Positions 17,969 to 25,844 of a stretch of 64,000 bases of DNA are shown here, one piece after another. Numbering within the stretch: the stretch's first letter is position 1; the number at the start of each line of letters is the position of its first letter. Under the pieces are notes generated by a model. That model was given only the letters and a program-made list of their open reading frames with translations, made no database searches and was not told the DNA's origin. Position numbers and translations under genes: made by a program. Source of the DNA: Chloroflexota bacterium (GTDB taxonomy: Bacteria; Chloroflexota; Limnocylindria; Limnocylindrales; CSP1-4); assembly GCA_947475545.1 (NCBI GenBank), contig CANJLL010000005.1, positions 62,001-126,000 on the forward strand, written 5' to 3'.

Positions 17969-18364
17969 ATGATCGAGCTCCAGACCCAGGCCACTCCCGC
18001 CATCAATGTGTCGCTCACGGACGCCGCCGCGCACAAGCTCCAGGAGCTCACCGCGTCGGAGCCCAATCCCGCGATCGGCCTCCGCGTATACGTGTACTCG
18101 GGCGGCTGCAGCGGCTACCGCTACGGCATGATGCTGGAGGATGCACCCACCCCCGAGGACAGCGTCGTCGTCGAGAAGGGCGTCAAGGTCTACGTGGATG
18201 GCCAGAGCGTCAAGCTGCTGAGCGGCTCGCAGATCGACTACATCGACACCCTGATGGGCGCCGGCTTCACGGTCAACAACCCCAACGCCGTGGCGGCCTG
18301 CGGCTGCGGATCCAGCTTCCGCACCGAAGGCGACGAGGGCAGCCCGCGCTCCTGCGCCCACTGA
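17969..18364 (+). CDS. HesB/IscA family iron-sulfur cluster assembly protein
   Basis: A small A-type carrier with the three conserved cysteines: YVYSGGCSGYRYGM, then the C-terminal CGCGSSF pair, about 64 residues apart, ligating an Fe-S cluster in transfer to apo-proteins. The ATG at 17969 (MIELQTQ) is chosen because GAGG lies 9 nt upstream; the ATG at 17960 is an alternative. The last 12 residues (RTEGDEGSPRSCAH) are an extra tail with a fourth Cys. No isc or suf partners are nearby. It could serve the Rieske and other Fe-S proteins encoded later in the window, which is inference. Confidence 0.9.
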   Translation: MIELQTQATPAINVSLTDAAAHKLQELTASEPNPAIGLRVYVYSGGCSGYRYGMMLEDAPTPEDSVVVEKGVKVYVDGQSVKLLSGSQIDYIDTLMGAGFTVNNPNAVAACGCGSSFRTEGDEGSPRSCAH

Positions 18365-18440
18365 TACATCGGCGTTCGGGTCGCGGGACCTCCCTCCCGC
18401 AGCTCGATATCCGCGCCGGGGTCACACCCGGAGCCTCCCC

Positions 18441-18466
18441 GAAGCCGCCGGCTCGCCGGCGGCTTC
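18441..18466. terminator. bidirectional terminator hairpin
   Basis: A perfect 12-bp stem GAAGCCGCCGGC - TC - GCCGGCGGCTTC between the convergent IscA/HesB and TerC genes. No T-run follows on either side, as is common in high-GC genomes. It is positioned to end both transcripts. Confidence 0.6.
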
Positions 18467-18484
18467 GTGATTCAGGCGGCCTCG

Positions 18485-19288
18485 TCAGGCCTCCGTCTCC
18501 TCCAGGCTGGGCCGGAGGTGGACCGGATGGCTCGTGCGCCGGCGCGCCCGCAGGTTGAGGAACTCCACGAACACCGAGAAGCCCATCGCGAAGTAGATGT
18601 AGCCCTTGGGGATGTGGACATCGAGGCCGTCGGCCACCAGCGACATGCCCACGAGCAGCAGGAAGCTCAGGGCCAGCATCTTGACGGTGGGATGGTCCTC
18701 GACGAAGCGCCCCAGCGGCGCCGCCGCGAACAGCATGACGGCGATCGCGATCGCCACCGCCGAGATCATGATCGTCACATCGTCTGCCATGCCGATCGCC
18801 GTGATCACGGAATCCAGCGAGAAGACCGCGTCCAGCAGGACGATCTGGATGAGCGCCGACCGGATGCTGGGCGTGCGCGACGGGGACTTCGAGCGCTTCG
18901 CGCCCAACGACAGCGGCTCACCCTCCGACTCGCCCGCCGACTCGCCCGCCGACTCGCCTTCGAGCCCCTCGTGGATCTCCGTGGTGGCCTTGGCGATCAG
19001 GAAGAGCCCGCCGAGGATCAGGATCAGGTCCCGGCCCGAGACCTCGACCTGGAGGATGGTGAACAGCGGTGCCGTCAAGGCGACCAGCGCCGAGAGGCCC
19101 AAGAGCAGCACGCTGCGCATCAGCAGCGCCAGGCCAAGGCCCACGGAGCGGACGCGAGCCTGGTGCTCGTGCGGGATGCGGCTGGTGATGACCGACAGGA
19201 AGATGATGTTGTCGATGCCCAGGACGATCTCCAGGGCGGTCAGGGTCAGCAGGGCAATCCAGCCCTCGGGTTCAGACATCCAGCTCAT
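18485..19288 (-). CDS. TerC family integral membrane protein
   Basis: About seven membrane segments in 267 residues with the two TerC acidic repeats: ALEIVLGIDNIIFLSVI and LLDAVFSLDSVITAIGMADD. These Asp-rich half-repeats are thought to handle metal ions (Mn2+ efflux via TerC/Alx-type proteins, metallation of exported enzymes). A hydrophilic loop rich in ESAGESAGES separates the halves. The start at ATG 19288 is uncertain; ATG 19279 (MSEPEG) is nearly equivalent. Divergent from the sensor kinase. Confidence 0.85.
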   Translation of the reverse strand: MSWMSEPEGWIALLTLTALEIVLGIDNIIFLSVITSRIPHEHQARVRSVGLGLALLMRSVLLLGLSALVALTAPLFTILQVEVSGRDLILILGGLFLIAKATTEIHEGLEGESAGESAGESEGEPLSLGAKRSKSPSRTPSIRSALIQIVLLDAVFSLDSVITAIGMADDVTIMISAVAIAIAVMLFAAAPLGRFVEDHPTVKMLALSFLLLVGMSLVADGLDVHIPKGYIYFAMGFSVFVEFLNLRARRRTSHPVHLRPSLEETEA

Positions 19289-19482
19289 GGCCAGATTGTC
19301 GCATCCCGGGGGGCTCGGCGGCGCGTGGCCCATCCTCGCCCGTCCGGATTGGCCCATGGAATCCGGGCCAAACGGCCCCCGCCCACGGGCCGAGGGTCCC
19401 TGACCGCCCGACGGCATACACGCGGATACTCGTGGCGGCAGCGTGGATTCCGACAGTCCGGCGTTGCCAGGGAAGGGAACCC

Positions 19483-21234
19483 ATGGACCAGCATGCCGGG
19501 CCGCGCACGTTGCGCTACCTGAAGTGGATCGGGATCGTTGCCCCGGCCCTTTTCCTGTTGGCGCTTCAGGCCGTTCACGCGACGGTCCTGGTTTCGGCCT
19601 TCGGGGCCGATGCCGCCAATCTCCTCTCCTGCGGATTGGCCGTCGTTGCCGCCGTGGGCTTTAGCCTCGTGCTCTTCTTCAACATCGAGGCGACCCAGCG
19701 CGAGACCGTGCGCCAGAACCGCGACATGGGCGTGGTGACGGCGGTCTCGCTGGCCGTTCAGGGCGAGCTGGCCGTGGACCACGTCATGCAGGCCGCGCTG
19801 CTTGCCATCGCCCAGCGAACGCGAGCCAGCCACGTCGCCATCCATGTCCCCGCCAGCGAGCCGGGCCACCACGTCGACCGTCGCCAGGTCTACGACGACC
19901 CCAACCGCGTCGCGCGCGACGGGCTCAGCGTGCCGGAGCGCGCGGTGGAGGTCACCCTCGGGACGGGCGCCAGCCAGATTGGCCGCCTCAAGATCACCGT
20001 GCCAGAGTCCGGGGCGGACCGGCTGCCGTCCGCGGAGGCGCTCCACGCGATCGGCAACCAGCTGGCGGGAGCCATCCAGGTCGGCCAGCTCGTCGAGGAC
20101 CTCCAGCGGCGCAAGCACGAAGGCCACACCCTGTACCAGACCCTCCTCCAGATCGGCAACCAGGCGCCACCGTCCGAGATCATCGCGACCGTCGTGAACG
20201 GCGCCCGCGACCGGCTCGGCGCGGACGTGGGCCGGATGTGCCTGACGGAGGCAATCCTCAACGATTTCGCCGGTCAACAGGACCTGGCGGCCGCGGTCGC
20301 CGACGGCGTGGCCTGCCAATGCCCGCCGGTCGGCGACGGGCGCGGTCGCGAGCACAGCTGCGGCGTCGGGGCGCCGACGGACTTCGCTCACTCGCTCCAG
20401 GCCACCATCTGGAGCCCCGGGGAGGCGTACGGTGACCTGTGGATCGCGCGGCGCTCCGGCGAGCCCTTCAGCGAGCGGGACCGCGGCTACCTCATGACGC
20501 TGGCCGGCCTGGCCGCCATCGCGCTCACCGCCGCTCGCCTGCGCGAGCACGAGCGTCAGAGTGCCATCCTGGCCGAGCGCGACCGGATCGCCCGCGAGCT
20601 GCATGACTCCATGGCCCAGGTCCTGGGCAGCACGCACCTGCGCCTCCGCGCGCTCATCTCCAGGCCGGATCTCGCGCCGCTGACACGGGTCTCCAACGAG
20701 CTGACCGACCTGGCCGACGTGGCCGAGGAGGCCTACCGCGACGTCAGGGAGGCCATCCTGGGCCTGCGCGAGGCGAGCCGGGACCGTGGTCTGATCGAGA
20801 GCCTGGCCGCCTACGTCGAGAAGTACAGCCAGCAGTCCGGCGTCCGGACCATGCTCGACACGACGATCGATGGTGACCTCTCGCTCCCCAGCGACAGCGA
20901 GATCCAGATCATCCGCGTGATCCAGGAGGCGCTCACCAACGTGCGCAAGCACGCCCGCGCCACCACGGCCCGGATCCGGATCACGAACGGCGAGCCGGCG
21001 GGCATGCTCACCATCGTCATCGAGGACGACGGCCGCGGGTTTGATCCCAGCCGGAGCATGATCCACCGCGATGGCGGGTTTGGCGTCCAGACCATGCGCG
21101 AGCGGATCGAGCTGGTGGGTGGCACCCTGCGCGTGGATTCGGCACCGGGCCGCGGCACGCGCGTCATCGCCATGGTTCCCCTGACGCCGGTCCCGGGTCT
21201 GCCGCGCATCGGTCGCGCATCCGCGCCAGAATGA
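19483..21234 (+). CDS. NarX-type sensor histidine kinase with GAF-like domains
   Basis: Two membrane helices near the N-terminus (residues 15-38 and 45-65) precede two GAF-like input regions, then a HisKA_3 dimerisation/phosphoacceptor helix (ERDRIARELHDSMAQVLGST, phospho-His in ELHD) and an HATPase domain (IQEALTNVRKHA, IEDDGRGFDP, FGVQTMRERIEL). Kinases of this class sense nitrate, oxygen or light/redox ligands and phosphorylate NarL-type regulators, here the next gene. Cysteine-rich inserts (VACQCPPVGDG, EHSCGVG) in the second GAF region might bind an Fe-S cluster or haem, which is inference. The ATG is preceded by GGAAGGGA. Confidence 0.9.
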   Translation: MDQHAGPRTLRYLKWIGIVAPALFLLALQAVHATVLVSAFGADAANLLSCGLAVVAAVGFSLVLFFNIEATQRETVRQNRDMGVVTAVSLAVQGELAVDHVMQAALLAIAQRTRASHVAIHVPASEPGHHVDRRQVYDDPNRVARDGLSVPERAVEVTLGTGASQIGRLKITVPESGADRLPSAEALHAIGNQLAGAIQVGQLVEDLQRRKHEGHTLYQTLLQIGNQAPPSEIIATVVNGARDRLGADVGRMCLTEAILNDFAGQQDLAAAVADGVACQCPPVGDGRGREHSCGVGAPTDFAHSLQATIWSPGEAYGDLWIARRSGEPFSERDRGYLMTLAGLAAIALTAARLREHERQSAILAERDRIARELHDSMAQVLGSTHLRLRALISRPDLAPLTRVSNELTDLADVAEEAYRDVREAILGLREASRDRGLIESLAAYVEKYSQQSGVRTMLDTTIDGDLSLPSDSEIQIIRVIQEALTNVRKHARATTARIRITNGEPAGMLTIVIEDDGRGFDPSRSMIHRDGGFGVQTMRERIELVGGTLRVDSAPGRGTRVIAMVPLTPVPGLPRIGRASAPE

Positions 21235-21241
21235 CGCGCAC

Positions 21242-21937
21242 ATGAGCCCCTCGGCATCCCAGCCCATCAGGATCCTCCTGGTCGACGACCAGGCCCTGTT
21301 CCGGCGCGCGATCGCCTCGCTGATCGGCGACCAGCCGGACTTCGAGATCGTCGGCGAGGCGGAGAACGGCCTGCGGGCCGTGGAGATGGCACACCAGCTC
21401 CAGCCCGACCTGGTGTGCATGGACGTGGAGATGCCGGTCATGACCGGCGTGGAGGCCACCCGCCGGATCCGCGACGAGCTGCCAAACATGAAGGTCGTGA
21501 TCCTGTCGGTCTCCGAGGCCGACGAGCACGTCTTCGACGCCATCAAGTTCGGGGCCCACGGCTACCTGCTCAAGGACCTCCGCCCGGAGCAGCTGTACGA
21601 CCTGATCCGGGCGGTCATGCGCAACGAGACCGCCCTCTCGCCGGCCATCGCCGGCCGTCTCCTGCGCGAGTTCCGGGAGCACTCGGACCGCCGGCCGGTG
21701 GCCACTCCGGAGCCCAGCGGCCCGGAGCTCACCGCGCGCGAGGTCCAGATCCTGCAGCTGGTGGCCGAAGGTCTGAGCAACAAGGAGATCGGGACGCGCC
21801 TCTCCATCACGGAGGGGACCGTCAAGAACCACGTTCACAACGCCCTCGAGAAGCTCCAGCTGGAGAACCGGATCCAGGCCGCCGCGTACGTCGTCCGGCA
21901 CGGCCTGGGTGCCCGCATCGGCATCGGCGGCAACTAG
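21242..21937 (+). CDS. NarL/LuxR-type response regulator
   Basis: A receiver domain with acidic pair Asp15-Asp16 (LLVDDQALFRR), phospho-acceptor Asp61 (CMDVEMP), Thr/Ser of the switch in ILSVSE and Lys in LLKDL, followed by a LuxR helix-turn-helix (LTAREVQILQLVAEGLSNKE, then TVKNHVHNALEKL). It lies 7 bp after the kinase stop and forms a two-component pair with it. The likely regulon is the cytochrome cluster downstream, where dyads and a shared leader element occur, but this is inference. Confidence 0.9.
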   Translation: MSPSASQPIRILLVDDQALFRRAIASLIGDQPDFEIVGEAENGLRAVEMAHQLQPDLVCMDVEMPVMTGVEATRRIRDELPNMKVVILSVSEADEHVFDAIKFGAHGYLLKDLRPEQLYDLIRAVMRNETALSPAIAGRLLREFREHSDRRPVATPEPSGPELTAREVQILQLVAEGLSNKEIGTRLSITEGTVKNHVHNALEKLQLENRIQAAAYVVRHGLGARIGIGGN

Positions 21938-22111
21938 CCCGCCCGTCCCCGGGGGCCGCGGGGTCTACGCCGTCTGATCTCCGGCCTGTTCCCTTCGATA
22001 CCCCCTCGGTGGATCGGGTACACCCACGCCTGTGCCGTCCAGCGGATGGTTTACCGCTTCCAGAGCGCCTAGCCTCGGCCCCAATCACCGACGGTCACGG
22101 TGGAGGCTCAG

Positions 22112-22621
22112 GTGCGAGACGGGCGTCAACAGGTGGTCATCCTCTACTCGCATCCCCTGCTGGGCGAGGGGCTTGGGCGACTGTTGGCTGCCGACCCCGG
22201 GTTGTTCGTGGAGATGGTCCCCGTCGACGACCTGGACGGCGCCGAGCGGGCCCTGGTCAATGGCCCCGACGTGGTGATCCTCGAGCGGACGCCGCCCGTC
22301 CAGGCGCTCGACCTCATGCGCCTGGCCCCGTCGGCTCTCGTCATCGACGTGGGGCTGGATGCCGGGCCAACGTGGACGTGGCGCCGCGACGAGCTGCCCC
22401 CGCAGCCCGAGGAGCTGCTGCGCGTCATCCATGGCCGCGACAGGCATGACCGGAGCGAGGCCCTTGCCCCCGAGTCGCCGCTCGCCGCCGAATTGCCGCT
22501 TGGCGCCGAGCCGCCCGTGCCCGTGATTGGTTCCGGCGTTCCGGCCGGCCCGGTCACGGGCCCCGTCGGCGCCGTCACGGCCAAGCGGGTCGCCACGGCG
22601 CTGCGCAGTGTCGGGGCCTGA
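22112..22621 (+). CDS. degenerate receiver-domain protein
   Basis: The protein resembles a receiver domain but lacks its chemistry. In VVILYSHPLLGEGLGRLLAA the acidic pair is Tyr12-Ser13, and in DVVILERTPP the phospho-acceptor Asp is Glu58. No DNA-binding domain follows; the C-terminal 60 residues are Pro/Ala-rich. The GTG at 22112 has GGAGG 5 nt upstream; an earlier in-frame GTG at 22100 is less likely. It lies between the response regulator and a Rieske gene whose start overlaps its 3' end. A pseudo-receiver that mimics the phosphorylated state is plausible, perhaps interacting with the adjacent kinase. Confidence 0.65.
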   Translation: MRDGRQQVVILYSHPLLGEGLGRLLAADPGLFVEMVPVDDLDGAERALVNGPDVVILERTPPVQALDLMRLAPSALVIDVGLDAGPTWTWRRDELPPQPEELLRVIHGRDRHDRSEALAPESPLAAELPLGAEPPVPVIGSGVPAGPVTGPVGAVTAKRVATALRSVGA

Positions 22622-23156
22622 CGAGGTCCTGGCCGGCCCGCTCTCGCGTCGCCGCTTCCTGCTGGGTGCCGTCACGCTGTCGGGTGCCGCCGCCCTGGAG
22701 CTGACCGGCTGCACGGGTCCTGCCGCGACGCCATCCCCGCCCCGCTGGGTCCGCGTGAACGTCACCGCGCTGACGATGAACCAGCCGGCTTGGGCGGACC
22801 TCCCGTTCGCCCAGGGCCCGGCCACCGCCGACCCATCCTCGGAGGCCGCCAGGCCAGCCCCATCGGCCAGCCCGCCCGGCGCATCGGCGCCACCCCCAGC
22901 GGGCTTCGGCGGCGCGTGGCTGGTGCTTGCCCCGGATGGGACCATCACCGCCTACGACCCGCGCTGCACCCACCAGAGCTGCCTGTACGATTGGGACAAG
23001 CCGCGCGGCCGGTTCCTGTGCCGCTGCCACTCGGCGGAGTTCGGGATGGACGGCGTGGTGCTGTCCGGGCCGGCGCCCAGGCCGCTGAACCGCATGAAGG
23101 TGCGCGAGTCCGGCCCGGGCGTCGTCGAGGTGGGCTGGCAGGACGTCCCGGGCTGA
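22608..23156 (+). CDS. Tat-exported Rieske [2Fe-2S] lipoprotein
   Basis: The N-terminus carries a twin-arginine-type motif (SRRRFLLGAVTL) and a lipobox-like ELTGC, followed by a Pro/Ala linker and a Rieske domain: CTH at DPRCTHQSC and CRCH at FLCRCHSAEF, giving the two Cys and two His of a [2Fe-2S] cluster. Such proteins move electrons at the membrane surface. The GTG start overlaps the preceding pseudo-receiver by 14 nt, so it belongs to that operon rather than to the cytochrome b complex at 39 kb, which has its own Rieske. It may be an oxidoreductase subunit or a sensor partner. 182 residues. Confidence 0.8.
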   Translation: MSGPDEVLAGPLSRRRFLLGAVTLSGAAALELTGCTGPAATPSPPRWVRVNVTALTMNQPAWADLPFAQGPATADPSSEAARPAPSASPPGASAPPPAGFGGAWLVLAPDGTITAYDPRCTHQSCLYDWDKPRGRFLCRCHSAEFGMDGVVLSGPAPRPLNRMKVRESGPGVVEVGWQDVPG

Positions 23157-23235
23157 CCCTGCGTCGCGGTGGTCCGGGCCCCGGGTGCTACCGTGCGCCC
23201 GGAGATAGACCAGCAACCGTGCGATCGGGCCCTCC

Positions 23236-23308
23236 CCTGTACCGGATATCTACCGCTCGACGGATGGGATCGCGGGGCCGCGTCAGCGAGATTAGGCACG
23301 TGGACTTG
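23236..23308 (+). promoter_or_regulatory. conserved 73-nt leader element, copy A
   Basis: Aligns without gaps to copy B at 25594-25666. Identical CCTGTACCGGATATCTACCG is followed by CGACGGATGGG, a 16-nt variable stretch, AGCGAGATT and a GTGnACTTG end. In this copy the variable stretch can fold as CGCGG-GG-CCGCG. It ends 116 bp before the TPR gene. It may be a structured leader RNA or a shared operator set (the TACCG repeats are 11 bp apart). Confidence 0.55.
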
Positions 23309-23424
23309 GGCCTGCCTCGTGCTCCGATCCCTTCCCGGTGCGGGGCTGGCCCGGTCCACCGCTCATCCGAACGAAGCGTGCAACCACCCTTCGGACCACT
23401 GGAACTCGCTTGCCAGGTAGCACG

Positions 23425-24435
23425 ATGAAGCTCCGCGTCCCGTCCGACCGGCTCCAGAGCGACCGCGACCTCAACCGCTGGATCAAGCGCCTGGCGCTGA
23501 TCCTGGTGGTCGGCGTGATCGCCTTTACCGCGTTCTACGCCATCGATCGTTGGCGACCGGCCACCCCCCAGATCGTCGATCAGCGCCTCGCCACGCTGGA
23601 GCAGACGGTCCGTGACAACCCCACGGACATTGCCAGCCGCGGCCAGTTGGCGGACATCTACGTCGCCAAGGGGCGCTTCCAGGAGGCGATCGACCAGTAC
23701 AACCAGATCATCGCCACCGGCAGGGCGGTCGAGCAGGCCACCCTTGGCCGTGCCGCCGCCTACATGGGCCTCAAGGATCTCGAAAAGGCCAACGCCGACT
23801 ACAAGTCCGTGGTCGACATCGCCATCGGTGGCGAAATGTCCGGATCGGATCCCAAGCTGGCGACCGCCTACTACGGGCTGGGCGACATCGCGATGAAGCA
23901 GTCGCGCCCGGCCGACGCGATCGTCTGGCTGGAGAAGGCCCTGAGGATCACCCGCTCTGACGCGGATGCCATGTACCTGATCGGCCAGGCCTTCACCCAG
24001 ACCGGAGAGTTCGAGAAGGCCGTCGCGACGCTCCGGGCGGCGTCCGCCTTCGTGCCGGTGGGCTGGGCCGAGCCCTATCTCGCCCTGGCCGACGCCTACG
24101 CGAAGTCCGGCAACGCCTCCGAGGCCGAGTGGGCCGGCGCCATGGCCGACCTGTCCAACGGGAAGTCGGCCCAGGCCGAGCAGCGCCTCAAGGCCATCCT
24201 CAAGTCACCCGCAGCCCTCGACGCCAACGTCGGGCTGGCGATCATGTACGAGTTCAAGGGTGACACCACCAGCGCCGCCACCTACTACCGCGCCGCGCTC
24301 GCCATCGACCCGACCAACTCATCCGCCCGGCTGGGCATGGGCCGCGTGGCGCCCGTGGTGCCGGCTGCAACCGGAGCGCCGGCCACGGCCGCGCCGGCAA
24401 CAACGGCGCCCAGCGCCGGGAGCTCCAAGCCATGA
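23425..24435 (+). CDS. membrane-anchored TPR protein
   Basis: A 336-residue protein with one N-terminal membrane helix (LALILVVGVIAFTAFYAIDR) and about five TPR helix pairs (residues 55-290: LADIYVAKGRFQEAIDQYNQ, AYYGLGDIAMKQSRPADAIV, YLALADAYAKSGNASEAEWA), ending in an Ala/Pro-rich tail. TPR scaffolds of this type assist cytochrome maturation or hold membrane complexes. Its stop overlaps the beta-propeller gene start, and the conserved 73-nt leader lies upstream. Role in the cytochrome cluster is inferred from context. Confidence 0.75.
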   Translation: MKLRVPSDRLQSDRDLNRWIKRLALILVVGVIAFTAFYAIDRWRPATPQIVDQRLATLEQTVRDNPTDIASRGQLADIYVAKGRFQEAIDQYNQIIATGRAVEQATLGRAAAYMGLKDLEKANADYKSVVDIAIGGEMSGSDPKLATAYYGLGDIAMKQSRPADAIVWLEKALRITRSDADAMYLIGQAFTQTGEFEKAVATLRAASAFVPVGWAEPYLALADAYAKSGNASEAEWAGAMADLSNGKSAQAEQRLKAILKSPAALDANVGLAIMYEFKGDTTSAATYYRAALAIDPTNSSARLGMGRVAPVVPAATGAPATAAPATTAPSAGSSKP

Positions 24436-25460
24436 CCGCCTCCGTGACCCCCCAGTCTTCCAACGGCCCGTCGCCGGCGCAAGCAGAGGCCGACCAGCGG
24501 GGCCGCCGGCGCAAGCTGATCGTGCTGCTGGTCCTGGCCGCCGGGCTCCTGATCCTGATCCTGCTCTTCGGCTGGTACCTGCTCTTCCGCCAGCCGATCA
24601 ACCCATTGCCGATCATCCCGGTCTCGCAGGTGCCGAAGTACTCCACGGCGATCTACGGTGTGAAGCGGCCCGTCGGCGTCGCGGTGTCGCCCTCCGGCGA
24701 CCGGATCTACGTCACCCAGACCGGTCAGCAGGTCGAGGGGCTGATCTTCGACGCCGGGGGCAAGCCCGCGGGCACGCTTCCCTGGCCCGACACCAAGGAG
24801 CACCAGCCGTCCTACATCACGATTGACCCCAAGTCCGGCGACGTCTACGTATCGGACCGCCCCGCCGGCGCGATCTACGCCTACAACCGGGATGGCACCT
24901 ACCAGCGCCAGTTCCTGCTGACACAGGCGCGCCCGGGCTGGCAGCCCATGGGCCTGGCCTTCGACGCCGATGGCAACCTGTACATCACCGACTTCTCCGG
25001 GCCAACCCAGAAGGTGATCGTCGCCGATCGTGAGGGCAAGGTCCTGCGTGTCATGGCTGAGGCCGACAACCTGAACTTCCCGAACGGGATCGCGGTCGAC
25101 CAAGCGGGCGTCACCTACATCACCGACAGCAACAACGGCCGAGTCCTGTACTTCGGGAAGGGCGGCACGCTCCTCGGCCAGATGGGCCGGGGCAGCGGGA
25201 CCGCCACCCTGGGCGTGCCCCGCGGGATCGCCGTGGACAACGCCAACCGCGTCGTCACGGTCGACACGACTGGCGGGGTGGTATCGGTGTTCGGGACATA
25301 CAAGATCGGCTCCAAGACGCTCAGCCCCCTTGGGATCTTCGGCGAGCTGGGCTCGTCCGACGGGATGTTCGCCTTCCCCAACGGGATCGCCACCGACACC
25401 CGCGGCCGGGTCTACGTCGCCGACACCTTCAACGACCGGATCCAGGTCTGGGCCTACTAG
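24432..25460 (+). CDS. NHL-repeat six-bladed beta-propeller protein
   Basis: A 342-residue protein with an N-terminal membrane helix (LIVLLVLAAGLLILILLFGW) and six NHL-type blades facing outside: the repeated pattern PVGVAVSPSGDRIYVTQ, PMGLAFDADGNLYITD, NFPNGIAVDQAGVTYITDS and AFPNGIATDTRGRVYVADTF. NHL propellers bind peptides, RNA or other proteins, and are known next to multihaem cytochromes in metal-reducing bacteria. Coupled to the TPR gene by ATGA and ended by a hairpin at 25483. Its exact partner is unknown. Confidence 0.8.
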   Translation: MTASVTPQSSNGPSPAQAEADQRGRRRKLIVLLVLAAGLLILILLFGWYLLFRQPINPLPIIPVSQVPKYSTAIYGVKRPVGVAVSPSGDRIYVTQTGQQVEGLIFDAGGKPAGTLPWPDTKEHQPSYITIDPKSGDVYVSDRPAGAIYAYNRDGTYQRQFLLTQARPGWQPMGLAFDADGNLYITDFSGPTQKVIVADREGKVLRVMAEADNLNFPNGIAVDQAGVTYITDSNNGRVLYFGKGGTLLGQMGRGSGTATLGVPRGIAVDNANRVVTVDTTGGVVSVFGTYKIGSKTLSPLGIFGELGSSDGMFAFPNGIATDTRGRVYVADTFNDRIQVWAY

Positions 25461-25482
25461 TCGCCCATCAGGACCGATCCTG

Positions 25483-25513
25483 ATCGCCCCCGCCCTCCCC
25501 GGCCGGGGGCGAT
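25483..25513 (+). terminator. terminator hairpin after the propeller gene
   Basis: A 10-bp perfect stem ATCGCCCCCG / CGGGGGCGAT with an 11-nt loop, followed by TTGTCTGT. It lies 23 bp past the NHL gene stop. Confidence 0.6.
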
Positions 25514-25593
25514 TGTCTGTCCCTGGCTCAGCGGCGCCCAGCCCGTCGGCCGCCGGGGCATAGATCGCGCCAGGCGCAGCGCCGATGCGGGGT

Positions 25594-25666
25594 CCTGTAC
25601 CGGATATCTACCGGACGACGGATGGGCACCGGCCGCTGGCTGAGCGAGATTCATCAGGTGAACTTG
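25594..25666 (+). promoter_or_regulatory. conserved 73-nt leader element, copy B
   Basis: Second copy of the element at 23236-23308. The 16-nt variable part differs at most positions but can still fold a short stem (CCGG-CCG-CTGG with a G-U pair), so the flanking conserved blocks are separated by a structure rather than a fixed sequence. It lies 179 bp before the GTG of the hexahaem cytochrome. Confidence 0.55.
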
Positions 25667-25844
25667 TCCCAGTGCGCGCGGTCGCGTCTGCGCAGCCGGC
25701 GCACCCAAGGAAGGCAAGAGCGAAATGTCGGATCAACGAACCGAACGGAACGAGGAGGTGTCCCGGACACACGCCCTGCCGCCGGCTCTAGCGGTACTGA
25801 TCGAACGTACATCGGCTGAAACGCAGAGAAAGGAGGTAGGGACA

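Larger units (their letters stand above)
25461..25844. other. leader/regulatory region before the hexahaem cytochrome
   Basis: A 384-bp stretch without a gene between the propeller and the first multihaem cytochrome. It holds a hairpin (25483-25513), the 73-nt conserved element copy B (25594-25666), an A-rich patch near 25820 and the strong ribosome site AGGAGG at 25832. The open frame from 25725 continues into the cytochrome but starts well before the signal peptide. Confidence 0.6.

Noticed and set aside
23236-25666. Known c-di-GMP or cobalamin riboswitch at the two leader elements
   Set aside because: The core words of those classes (GCAAAGCC-type tetraloop receptor, GCCACTG) are absent, so I left the element unclassified.
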